Positions 51,030 to 59,300 of a stretch of 64,000 nucleotides of DNA are shown here, one piece after another. Origin of the DNA: Caldalkalibacillus uzonensis (GTDB lineage: Bacteria > Bacillota > Bacilli > Caldalkalibacillales > Caldalkalibacillaceae); the NCBI RefSeq assembly GCF_030814135.1, contig NZ_JAUSUQ010000001.1:310001-374000 (forward strand), in the 5' to 3' direction. The position numbers were made by a program, and so were the translations under genes. Numbering within the stretch: position 1 is the first letter of the stretch; every line of letters begins with the position of its first letter. The notes beneath the pieces are model-generated. The model did no database searches, was not told where the DNA came from, and worked only from the letters and a program-made list of their open reading frames with translations.

Positions 51030-53054
51030 TCATTCCTCCTCTAGAGGCCTAGCGTTTTCAGTGGCTGACAGTTGGGCTTCCGGTTCATTTAAAGAAATTA
51101 AATATTGGATCAAGGCTTCTTGCTCTTCGGGTGTAAAGCCCGCCTCCTCATCCACCCAATAGTGATGGCCGCTCCCTGTGACACGGGCCTGTTGCAATTG
51201 AGGTGAACGGCGGTTCGCCTCAATAACTTTTGCTCTCAGGGACCGGTTCACCAAGGCACGTAAACTGTTTTCAGGGTCCGGTTTAATTCCTTTCAGCAAG
51301 GTTCCGGTCAAACCCACTTGTTGGTCCGGATCAGGCCCGACGGCCACACCCCCGTCGTGCAGGTAAGGAGCCGACCAATACAAGCCCACTAAGCCCTTAA
51401 CCTTGTATCCCCCATCTGTGCCATAGGCATAGGCCAGTTTAATTTGCTCGGGATCAACATGGTCAATAGGCACTTCCAACACCGAGGCATTTTCAGGCAC
51501 GGGGACCGGGGTATTCGGCGGATAGATCACCGGGTTTTTCATGATTTTTTGTGTCCCTTTAAAAGCTTTTGCCCTCGTCGGTTCCGTCTGGATCTCGCCT
51601 GCGGAAATGACACGGTTATTGGTATAAGCAGGACCGGCATGACAGCTGATACACCCTGCCCGCCGGAACACTTCCCGCCCTTTCTGAACCGTATCTCGAT
51701 CCAACTTAATCTTAGGTTCAGGTGCCCTCAACCCATTCTGATAGGCAGACAGGGCATTGATTTGTTCACCTACGTGGTAACCGGGAGAACTAACGATAGT
51801 GCCATTGGGAGTAAAGAAAGAGACATTAGGAAAAGTAGGCGGCTTTATATTTTCGTTGATCCCCACAAAACCAGGTGTTGGATCTATCTCCTTGAAAAAC
51901 TCCGACGGTTTTTGTCCGGATTCAGGGCGGTAACGAAATTTGGGATTGGCTGCATTTTGCAAAATGGTGCCGATATAAACCTCTTTATCTATGCCAAATA
52001 AGCTTTCACTTTGCTCGTACTGTGCCAAAAGATCAGAGTTCTGGGCATGAACATTATTATTTAAACTGCTCAAACCGTTAAACGGGCCAGCAAAGGCAAA
52101 ACCACTCCAACCATAAGGATGATCTCCCCAAGTGAATGAGTCGGGAATTTGGGCAGGATTGGCTGTCAGGTCCATTGTCGAATCAAAGTTGCCTGGCGGC
52201 CAGCTGGCCAGGACCTCATCAACAGCCTTTTCCAGTTCATAAGGATCAGGGAGAGGCACCTTCTTTCCAGCACTTGTTTCAACCGTCCGTCCCTCATCTC
52301 TTATGTAGTTTTGCAACGCTTCAATCTCCGTATTGGTCAGATAGGCAGCTGAATTGGACGCTAAAGCCAAAAGAAGCCCTGCATTTAAATTGCTGTTCGG
52401 GGCCCCTTCCACCACCATTCCTGTTTCACGGTCAACCGTAGCATGGCACGCGGCACAACTGATGCCGACTCGGACGCGCCCTTCAGATAATGTAATCGGC
52501 ATGCCTAAAGGGGTATAAGACCCTTTGGGGACATCGAGCCCTGTATCGATTTTGGTTCCTTTACGATAAATCTTGTCTCCAATCTTGACCGTTTCGGCCA
52601 GCTCAACCTGCAAATTATCCGTTCCTTCACCCTTTAACTCCATGATTGCTCTCATGATATTTTGCAGGGTTAAGGGGCCATCAAGAAGCCCTAAAATATC
52701 AGTTAAAAAAACCTCATTGCCAAACGTTTCTTTATAAAACATTTCCCGGCCTAAGCGGACTAGTTGATCATCCACTCTAACCGCGCCGTTCTCCGGAGCC
52801 AATAACGCTTGTCCTTCCTCTGTTTGTAATAATTGCTGTGACTCTTCCCGGGTGATAAATTGTCCCCACAAATCATAACCATAATCCACACCCCGATCTT
52901 CGTTTGCCAAACTGGCATATTGACCGGGTGCAGCTATGATGTTGTTTTCAGGAGGCATATAGGCATAGCGGGGTTCTACAACATAGAGGGTAACAATCAC
53001 AATCAGTCCGAGAAGAAAAACAACAAACACAGCTCCCCTTAACAACCACTTCAT
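51030..53054 (-). CDS. Membrane-anchored di-heme c-type cytochrome (cytochrome c peroxidase/MauG-like)
   Basis: The 674-residue protein has one N-terminal membrane anchor (about 5-26) without cleavage site or lipobox, and a large outside domain with two heme attachment sites, CAACH (200-204) and CISCH (468-472). The sequence around the second site (GREVFRRAGCISCHAGPAYTNN) and the end (PYLHDGGVAVGPDP) fit di-heme peroxidase-like cytochromes, but the protein is about twice the size of classical CcpA. The ATG at 53054 follows AAAGGAG. It sits between two DUF1657 genes in the spore operon, 5 bp before the second. Electron donor and substrate are unknown. Confidence 0.85.
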   Translation of the reverse strand: MKWLLRGAVFVVFLLGLIVIVTLYVVEPRYAYMPPENNIIAAPGQYASLANEDRGVDYGYDLWGQFITREESQQLLQTEEGQALLAPENGAVRVDDQLVRLGREMFYKETFGNEVFLTDILGLLDGPLTLQNIMRAIMELKGEGTDNLQVELAETVKIGDKIYRKGTKIDTGLDVPKGSYTPLGMPITLSEGRVRVGISCAACHATVDRETGMVVEGAPNSNLNAGLLLALASNSAAYLTNTEIEALQNYIRDEGRTVETSAGKKVPLPDPYELEKAVDEVLASWPPGNFDSTMDLTANPAQIPDSFTWGDHPYGWSGFAFAGPFNGLSSLNNNVHAQNSDLLAQYEQSESLFGIDKEVYIGTILQNAANPKFRYRPESGQKPSEFFKEIDPTPGFVGINENIKPPTFPNVSFFTPNGTIVSSPGYHVGEQINALSAYQNGLRAPEPKIKLDRDTVQKGREVFRRAGCISCHAGPAYTNNRVISAGEIQTEPTRAKAFKGTQKIMKNPVIYPPNTPVPVPENASVLEVPIDHVDPEQIKLAYAYGTDGGYKVKGLVGLYWSAPYLHDGGVAVGPDPDQQVGLTGTLLKGIKPDPENSLRALVNRSLRAKVIEANRRSPQLQQARVTGSGHHYWVDEEAGFTPEEQEALIQYLISLNEPEAQLSATENARPLEEE

Positions 53055-53113
53055 TGGCAAAGCTCCTTTTATCCTGATAAAACTCTTGTAAAAACATTAA
53101 AACGATAGGCTGT

Positions 53114-53143
53114 GGAAACCCAAGATGAACATCTTGGGTTTCC
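53114..53143. repeat. Perfect inverted repeat between DUF1657 and cytochrome genes
   Basis: A 13-bp stem GGAAACCCAAGAT/ATCTTGGGTTTCC has a 4-nt loop. There is no U-tract on the minus strand, so it may be an RNA-processing or partial termination site rather than a full terminator. Confidence 0.7.
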
Positions 53144-53158
53144 CGCTTTTGTAGTCCT

Positions 53159-53368
53159 TTATTGTTGTTGCTTAAATTGGGGCTCTTCATCCAACACTTG
53201 CTGATAACGCCCTTCCAGTTGGGTGACGATGTTTTTTTGTTGCTGAGCCAATTGTTGAAACAATTGCTTAGCCTGTTGGTTTTGTGTTTCCAAAGCAAAC
53301 TGGGCTAAGCTGGCTTCAACACTTTTGGCTGAAGAGATGGCTTGTTGTAATTGGGTTTGTACTGTCAT
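53159..53368 (-). CDS. DUF1657 family spore protein
   Basis: The 69-residue helical, glutamine-rich protein starts MTVQTQLQQAISSAKSVEAS and ends EEPQFKQQQ. It is a paralogue of the protein at 50818 and of the tail of the 2Duf protein. ATG 53368 has GGGAGTGAG upstream; 17 additional residues in frame are rejected. It is the first gene of the spore cluster, just after the terminator of the ABC transporter gene. Confidence 0.88.
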   Translation of the reverse strand: MTVQTQLQQAISSAKSVEASLAQFALETQNQQAKQLFQQLAQQQKNIVTQLEGRYQQVLDEEPQFKQQQ

Positions 53369-53425
53369 GTGTCTCACTCCCTTCCCTTCATTAACGTGTC
53401 CCCTCCTCACTATTTTCATGAATGG

Positions 53426-53455
53426 AAAAAAAAGAGATTGCTCTTCAGAGCAACC
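53426..53455 (-). terminator. Intrinsic terminator of the ABC exporter operon
   Basis: On the minus strand TTGCTC-TGAA-GAGCAA (53453 to 53438) is followed by TCTC and eight T residues. Confidence 0.75.
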
Positions 53456-53496
53456 TCCTCACAACTTGATACATCCAAGTATATAGATAGTCAACA

Positions 53497-55314
53497 TTAC
53501 CCCTGTACGGATAGCTTCTCATTTATACCGTGTTGCAGCAAGTACATCTTATAATAGAGTCCTTTTTTGGCCAATAGTTCTTGATGGGTTCCCCTTTCGA
53601 TGATTTCACCTTTGTGCAAGACCAGGATCAGGTCTGCCTCCTGAATGGTAGATAACCGGTGGGCAATGGCAATCGTTGTCCGGCCTTGGCGCATGTTGGC
53701 CAATGCTTCCTGAATTGCTTCCTCTGTTTCTGTATCCACACTGGCTGTGGCTTCGTCCAAAACCAATATCTTTGGATTTCTGACCATTGTCCTGGCGTAG
53801 GAAATTAATTGGCGCTGACCGCTGGAATATGTGGCTCCCCGCTCTCCCACCGGTTCCTGATAGGTGCGAGGCAGTTTTTCGATAAACGAATCTGCTTGCA
53901 CAAACCTGGCCGCTGCCTGAACATCCTGCTCAGAAAACGATGGATCGTTTAAGGTAATATTAGAGCGGATATCACCCACAAACAAAAAGGGATCTTGTAA
54001 CACCAAGCCCACTTTCTTTCTCAATTCCTCATCCTTGTAATGTTCAAGAGGCACGCCATCGATTAAGATTTGTCCTTGTTTAAGGGGATAAAAGCGAAGC
54101 AGCAGGTTAACAATGGAACTTTTGCCGCTTCCGGTATGGCCGACCAGAGCCACTGTTTGTCCCGGCTTGGCTTCAAAGGAGATATTTTTGAGCACATTTA
54201 CTTTGCCGTCATAACTGAACGTCACGTCTCTGAACTCAATATGGCCTGAAGTGATAACAGGATTCCCGGTGCCTTGCTGACCGGGAGCCAACTCAGTCTC
54301 GTCCAAAAGCCCAAAAACCCGTTCTCCGGCAACCAAAGCTTGCTGCAATTGGGACAGACGCATCATCATCATATTGACAGGTTCAAAGAAGCGATCCAGG
54401 TAAGTAACAAAAGCCCATACCACCCCTATTTCCACGCCGCTTAAAAAGGATTGGTGCCCAAAATAACCTAACACAAGTACGATGGCCACAAGATAAATCA
54501 AGTCAGTGGCTGGCCGCAGCAATAAGCCATTAAAACGAACGGTTTTTAGGTGGGCTTTATAATGCTCATCGGTAATGCGGTAGTACTCATCCCGCAAACG
54601 CTGCTGCTGACGGAAAGCTTGGATGACGCCCATTCCTTGCAAGGATTCGTTTAATTTGGCATTAAGCAAGCTCAGCTTTTGACGGGTGATGTGATAGGCC
54701 TGGGAACTTAAGCGGCGGTAGAGACTCATCACCGCGATAATCAAAGGGAGCAGGGCCAGGCAAAACAAGGCTAAGCGGGTGTCCAGATAAAACATAGCCA
54801 CAAAAATGCCCAATAGAAAGACTGTGCTTTGAAGGAAAATGGCTAGAACACTGATATACAATTCTTTAATGGCTTCCGTATCGTTGGTGATCCGGGAGAC
54901 AAGACTTCCCCCCGGAGTACGGTCAAAGAAGCTCAAACCTAAATGCTGGACTTTGCTGAACACATCCATCCTTAACTGCTGGATGATGTATTGGGCAATT
55001 TTTTGAAAAGAGAACGACTGATAATAGGTTAGGGCCACCGATGTTAAATGCAAACAGATATATAATGCGGCCAAAAAAACAATAGCCTGCCAGTCAAACA
55101 AGCCCGGGGTAAGATAGTCATCAATAAAGGTTTGTACCAGTATCGGCCCGACCAGATCGGCTCCCGTGGCCAAAAGCAGAACCAGAAAAGCACTACTCAG
55201 CCCTCTCCAATGGGGGCGCGTATAGCCCAGCAAGCGCTTAAATACATGTTTCCTGCTTAGTTTTTCTTCTGCAACGCGCTGTTCCGAGTGGCTAGAAGCA
55301 AGTGACTGACTCAC
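53497..55314 (-). CDS. ABC exporter half-transporter, catalytic partner (YheH/BmrD-like)
   Basis: The 605-residue protein fuses a six-helix exporter domain (about 25-330) to an ATPase domain with Walker A GHTGSGKSS, Q loop LQDPFLFVGDI, signature SSGQRQL and canonical Walker B LVLDEATASVD with the catalytic Glu. It lies 3 bp after its partner and resembles B. subtilis YheH/E. coli MdlB. Such pairs export drugs or lipids; B. subtilis BmrCD also affects sporulation. The substrate is unknown. Confidence 0.9.
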   Translation of the reverse strand: MSQSLASSHSEQRVAEEKLSRKHVFKRLLGYTRPHWRGLSSAFLVLLLATGADLVGPILVQTFIDDYLTPGLFDWQAIVFLAALYICLHLTSVALTYYQSFSFQKIAQYIIQQLRMDVFSKVQHLGLSFFDRTPGGSLVSRITNDTEAIKELYISVLAIFLQSTVFLLGIFVAMFYLDTRLALFCLALLPLIIAVMSLYRRLSSQAYHITRQKLSLLNAKLNESLQGMGVIQAFRQQQRLRDEYYRITDEHYKAHLKTVRFNGLLLRPATDLIYLVAIVLVLGYFGHQSFLSGVEIGVVWAFVTYLDRFFEPVNMMMMRLSQLQQALVAGERVFGLLDETELAPGQQGTGNPVITSGHIEFRDVTFSYDGKVNVLKNISFEAKPGQTVALVGHTGSGKSSIVNLLLRFYPLKQGQILIDGVPLEHYKDEELRKKVGLVLQDPFLFVGDIRSNITLNDPSFSEQDVQAAARFVQADSFIEKLPRTYQEPVGERGATYSSGQRQLISYARTMVRNPKILVLDEATASVDTETEEAIQEALANMRQGRTTIAIAHRLSTIQEADLILVLHKGEIIERGTHQELLAKKGLYYKMYLLQHGINEKLSVQG

Positions 55315-55317
55315 CGT

Positions 55318-57069
55318 TTATCCCCCTTTCTCCACGAGCGATTCCAGTTGTTGATGCTCATACATGAGCCGGTACCAGCCACCAAGGGCTATCAACTCCC
55401 GATGGGTCCCCCGCTCCACAATTTGGCCTTCGCTAAGCACAATAATTTCCTCGGCATGCTCCACACTGCTTAAGCGGTGTGAAGTGATCAACGTTGTCTT
55501 GTCGCGCCGGAAAGCCTTAAGTGCTTGTAGGATCGATTCTTCCGTTTTGGCATCTACGGCCGACAGTGCATCATCCAAAATGAGAATTTCAGGATCCATC
55601 AGCAGGGCCCTGGCAATGGAAATACGCTGCTTCTGCCCTCCGGATAAGGTGACCCCTCTTTCACCCACAACCGTCTCATAACCTTGGTCAAAATGCAGAA
55701 TATCGTCATGAATACAGGCGATCCGGGCTGCCTCTTCAATCTCTTCCATCGTCGCTTGTGGATTTCCAAAGGCAATGTTTTCCCTTATCGTTGCTGAAAA
55801 CAGGAAATGATCTTGCGGCACATAGGCAATACTCTCCCGCAAAGCATCCAGCCTATAGCGGTAGATGGAGACGCCGCCAATTTGAATATCTCCCTGGGTA
55901 CAATCAAATTCCCGCAGCACTAACCGAACTAAGGTGGTTTTCCCTGCTCCCGTTTTGCCGATCACGCCCAAAGTATGGCCTTTAGCCAGCCGGATGCAGA
56001 TATGTTGCAAAGCGGGGTGATGTTGTCCCGGGGGGTAGACGAAAGTGTGAATATCAAACTCAATATCACCCTGGGGTTTGTTAACAAGGGCCCCTTTTTC
56101 CTCCTTGATAGCAGGCTCTAAACTTAACAGACGATTGACGCGGTCGTAAGAGGCACGCCCTCTTTCCACAATATTGAACAGCCAGCCAAAAGCCAACATA
56201 GGCCAAATCAACAGGCCCAAATACATGGTAAAGGTGGTCAGCTGCCCCACTGTCATCTCTCCGCGGACGATAAACCAGGAGCCAAAGCCAATCGCCAGGA
56301 AAAATGAAATACCCACAATGAGAGAGATGGTGGGATCAAACAGGGAATCGATGCGGGCCACGGCAATGTTTTTACGCACAACATCATCGGTTTGTCGCCG
56401 AAAAGCGGCTTTTTCCGCTTCTTCCCGTCCAAAAGCTTTAATCACCCGCATGCCGGAGATATTCTCCTGTACTTTATCATTTAAATCTGAAAAAGCCGCT
56501 TGAGCCAGATGAAAGCGCTGATGCAGCAGTTTGCCATAGTAGCTGGTGGCCCAGGCCATAAATGGCATGGGAATCAAGACAATCAAGGTTAACGGAGCAT
56601 GAATCGCGGTAAACATGATGATAATCACCAAACCTCCCAGCGTCAGGGAATCAACAAAGGTTAACACCCCTTCCCCCGCGGTGGCTTCAATGGCTTGCAC
56701 ATCATTGGTGGAATGAGCCATCAAATCTCCGATGCGCCGCTGCTCAAAAAATTCAGGGCTCATCCGGGTAAAATGATGATACAGGCGGTTGCGCAACAAG
56801 CGCCCCAACCGTAAGGCAGCCCCAAAAATCAATATCCGCCAGGCAAAACGAAACACGTACACCAACACACCAGAGCCAAGTAATATGCCCAGCCAGCGCC
56901 ACAATTCAGCCGGGGTTAATGATCCCTCGGCGATGCCGTCCACAATAAGCCCTACCACATAGGGCGGCAGCAAAGTGAGCAATGAGACAAGCATTAATAA
57001 CATAACACCTGACAGGTAACTTGTTTTTTCCCGTTTAAAAAACCACAATAAATCTTTAAAAATGCTCAT
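55318..57069 (-). CDS. ABC exporter half-transporter, degenerate-site partner (YheI/BmrC-like)
   Basis: The 583-residue protein is close to B. subtilis YheI (585). It has a six-helix domain (about 15-310), Walker A GKTGAGKTT, signature LSGGQKQR, and a Walker B ending LILDDALSAVD. Asp replaces the catalytic Glu, the mark of the degenerate half of a heterodimeric exporter. ATG 57069 has GGAG 8 nt upstream; 25 upstream residues are rejected. Confidence 0.9.
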   Translation of the reverse strand: MSIFKDLLWFFKREKTSYLSGVMLLMLVSLLTLLPPYVVGLIVDGIAEGSLTPAELWRWLGILLGSGVLVYVFRFAWRILIFGAALRLGRLLRNRLYHHFTRMSPEFFEQRRIGDLMAHSTNDVQAIEATAGEGVLTFVDSLTLGGLVIIIMFTAIHAPLTLIVLIPMPFMAWATSYYGKLLHQRFHLAQAAFSDLNDKVQENISGMRVIKAFGREEAEKAAFRRQTDDVVRKNIAVARIDSLFDPTISLIVGISFFLAIGFGSWFIVRGEMTVGQLTTFTMYLGLLIWPMLAFGWLFNIVERGRASYDRVNRLLSLEPAIKEEKGALVNKPQGDIEFDIHTFVYPPGQHHPALQHICIRLAKGHTLGVIGKTGAGKTTLVRLVLREFDCTQGDIQIGGVSIYRYRLDALRESIAYVPQDHFLFSATIRENIAFGNPQATMEEIEEAARIACIHDDILHFDQGYETVVGERGVTLSGGQKQRISIARALLMDPEILILDDALSAVDAKTEESILQALKAFRRDKTTLITSHRLSSVEHAEEIIVLSEGQIVERGTHRELIALGGWYRLMYEHQQLESLVEKGG

Positions 57070-57106
57070 CGTCTTATCTCCAGTCCTTAAATAAACTAAG
57101 CTGATC

Positions 57107-57135
57107 AGTATACGATGAAAACGTTTAATCCTGAA
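57107..57135 (-). promoter_or_regulatory. Possible promoter of the ABC exporter genes
   Basis: On the minus strand TTCAGG, 17 bp, TATACT. The -10 is good, the -35 weak. Confidence 0.35.
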
Positions 57136-57245
57136 CCGAATCAAAATTTTGAAGAGCAGAAAAATTATATCGTTATCCGCCTGAATTGTAAAGGTGCTTA
57201 AGGACTGTCAAATGCGATTGACTGTCTATCTGGCAAAAACCAAAC

Positions 57246-57278
57246 AAAAAAAAAGCCCTACCTGCAGACAGGGCCTTT
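57246..57278 (-). terminator. Intrinsic terminator of the glycolate/lactate operon
   Basis: On the minus strand GCCCT-GTCTGCAGGT-AGGGC is followed by nine T residues. It lies about 50 bp after the permease stop codon. Confidence 0.85.
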
Positions 57279-57326
57279 AATAAAAGGAGAGATGCTTGCA
57301 ATAAAAAGAGAGATAACAAAAGCCGC

Positions 57327-59135
57327 TTAAGACGTAAAGTGCTTGTCGGACCCAAGATGATTGAGGCGATTTTGATTGGTGCTGATAATATAAATGGCGG
57401 CAGCAATGATGCCCAGTAATATCAGGGTGCCCACATTGAACCATCCTTTTTCACCATACCAAACAATAGCGTAAACAGTGGCACCTGCCGTCAAAGCATA
57501 ATAGAGAAAGGGCAACATCGTTTTACGAATCACTGTCCCTTCCCGCCCGATCAAACCAGCCACAGCCGAAGCAGCCACAACGTTATGCACACAGATCATG
57601 TTTCCGGCTGCACCGCCCACGGCCTGAAGGGCCACAATCCAAACGGGGTCAACACCAATCCGGTCCCCCACTCCGAACTGGAACAAGGAGAACATCATAT
57701 TACTTACTGTATTGCTCCCCGCTACAAAAGCACCCAAGCCGCCGATGAAAGCCCCAAACAAGGGCCAGGCCGATCCCGCTAGTGCTGCCACGCCATCGGC
57801 CAGGGCAATGGGCATCCGTTCAAACCCGGCTGCCCCTCCCTGAGTGTTAATAAACACCTGCACCATGGGCACGGTAAAAATAAGTGCCGTTGAAGCCGCA
57901 ATCATCGTTTTGCCAGAACCGGCCCAGGCACGCCTGTAAGAAGCTGCATCCATCTGGTGAATGAAGAATGTGATTAAGGAGACAAGAATAAAGATTGTTC
58001 CAGGTAAAAACAGGGGCTGAAAACTAGCAGTGATTTCTGTTCCAAAAATATTGGGAAACGTCACGGTCCATGCTTTCAACCAGTCTTCAAACGGAAGGCT
58101 TTTCAACCGTGTCAATACAAGAAACAAGCCGACCAGAATATAAGGGGCCCAAGCCTTAAACATACTCATCCTGCCGTTTTTGTGTTCCATGTCTTCCAAT
58201 GTAATGCGGCCAATCCATTCCGGATCCCAGTTCTCCTTTTCGTCAAAATCCCAGTATTCCTCTTTTGGAGGCATGAGAAAGCCTTTTTTGGCAGCGGTTA
58301 CAACAATGGCCAAACCAATCAGCCCACCAAGCATGGACGGGAATTCAGGTCCTAATATATTGGCTACAATCAGGTACGGAATAGTCATGGCAAAGGCGGC
58401 GAACAAGGCAAACTTCCATACTTTAAGCCCCTCGCTAAATGATTTGTTTTTGCCAAAGAATCCGGTCATAAAGGCAACCAGAATTAAGGGAACAAGCGTT
58501 CCTGCCAAAGCGTGCAACAAAGCTACCTTAGCGCCAATCATATTTAAAAACAGGTTCCAGTCTGCATAGCCAAGCTGGGTGATATAAGAGGTGACTCCTT
58601 CATCTGTGCCACTGCCCAGCCCGCTATTCACACCAACCAAGATGGGAGTTCCCACTGCCCCAAACGAGACAGGGGTTGACTGAATAATCATGCCTGACAC
58701 CACTGCAGCCATAGCCGGAAAGCCTAAGCCCACCATCAAGGGGACGGCAACAGCAGCTGGTGTACCAAATCCCGCAGCCCCTTCTATGAAGGAACCGAAT
58801 AACCAGGCGATAATGATCACTTGTATGCGGCGATCTGGGGTAATGTCTGTAAAACCTTGGCGAATGGTTCTAAGCCCACCACTTTCCTTCAGTGTGTTTA
58901 ACAACAAAATCGCACCAAAAATAATGTACAAAAGGGTTCCTGTCACGACGAGCCCGTTAACAGTAGCGGCGGCAATCTGTGCTCCCGGCACTTTCCAGAC
59001 AAACAGCGCCAGCAAAACCACCACTACATAGGAGATCGGCATAGCCCTGCTGGCCGGCCACTTCAAAATGACAAGAAAGACCAGGACGGTGGCAATGGGC
59101 AATAATGACAAAAAAGCTAGCATTCCCGTACTCAT
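57327..59135 (-). CDS. L-lactate/glycolate permease (LctP family)
   Basis: The 602-residue membrane protein has about 12-14 hydrophobic segments and the LctP-family motif [16 protein letters not shown] (about 114-129), plus [15 protein letters not shown] near the C-terminus. The family imports lactate, glycolate and related 2-hydroxyacids by proton symport. It is the last gene of the operon with glcE, glcF and glcD homologues, so glycolate or lactate is the likely substrate. A 165-bp gap separates it from glcD. Confidence 0.92.
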   Translation of the reverse strand: MSTGMLAFLSLLPIATVLVFLVILKWPASRAMPISYVVVVLLALFVWKVPGAQIAAATVNGLVVTGTLLYIIFGAILLLNTLKESGGLRTIRQGFTDITPDRRIQVIIIAWLFGSFIEGAAGFGTPAAVAVPLMVGLGFPAMAAVVSGMIIQSTPVSFGAVGTPILVGVNSGLGSGTDEGVTSYITQLGYADWNLFLNMIGAKVALLHALAGTLVPLILVAFMTGFFGKNKSFSEGLKVWKFALFAAFAMTIPYLIVANILGPEFPSMLGGLIGLAIVVTAAKKGFLMPPKEEYWDFDEKENWDPEWIGRITLEDMEHKNGRMSMFKAWAPYILVGLFLVLTRLKSLPFEDWLKAWTVTFPNIFGTEITASFQPLFLPGTIFILVSLITFFIHQMDAASYRRAWAGSGKTMIAASTALIFTVPMVQVFINTQGGAAGFERMPIALADGVAALAGSAWPLFGAFIGGLGAFVAGSNTVSNMMFSLFQFGVGDRIGVDPVWIVALQAVGGAAGNMICVHNVVAASAVAGLIGREGTVIRKTMLPFLYYALTAGATVYAIVWYGEKGWFNVGTLILLGIIAAAIYIISTNQNRLNHLGSDKHFTS

Positions 59136-59197
59136 GTAATCCTCTCCATTCTTAAAAAATGATAATAATCACATAACACTTAACATTCAGATAAAAA

Positions 59198-59224
59198 TCA
59201 GCCGAAAGGAAACAAAAGGATCAA
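59198..59224 (-). other. Possible 8-codon leader ORF upstream of the permease gene
   Basis: TTG at 59224 follows GGGAGGTGATC, a near-perfect ribosome-binding site, and reads MILLFPFG then TGA. It may be a leader peptide or a chance match; no hairpin was found with it. Confidence 0.25.
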
Positions 59225-59300
59225 CTGATCACCTCCCGCCTATGAAAAAGAATTGGCCATCAAAAAGCATGGTAATACAGCTGACACCTACTGTTGATCG

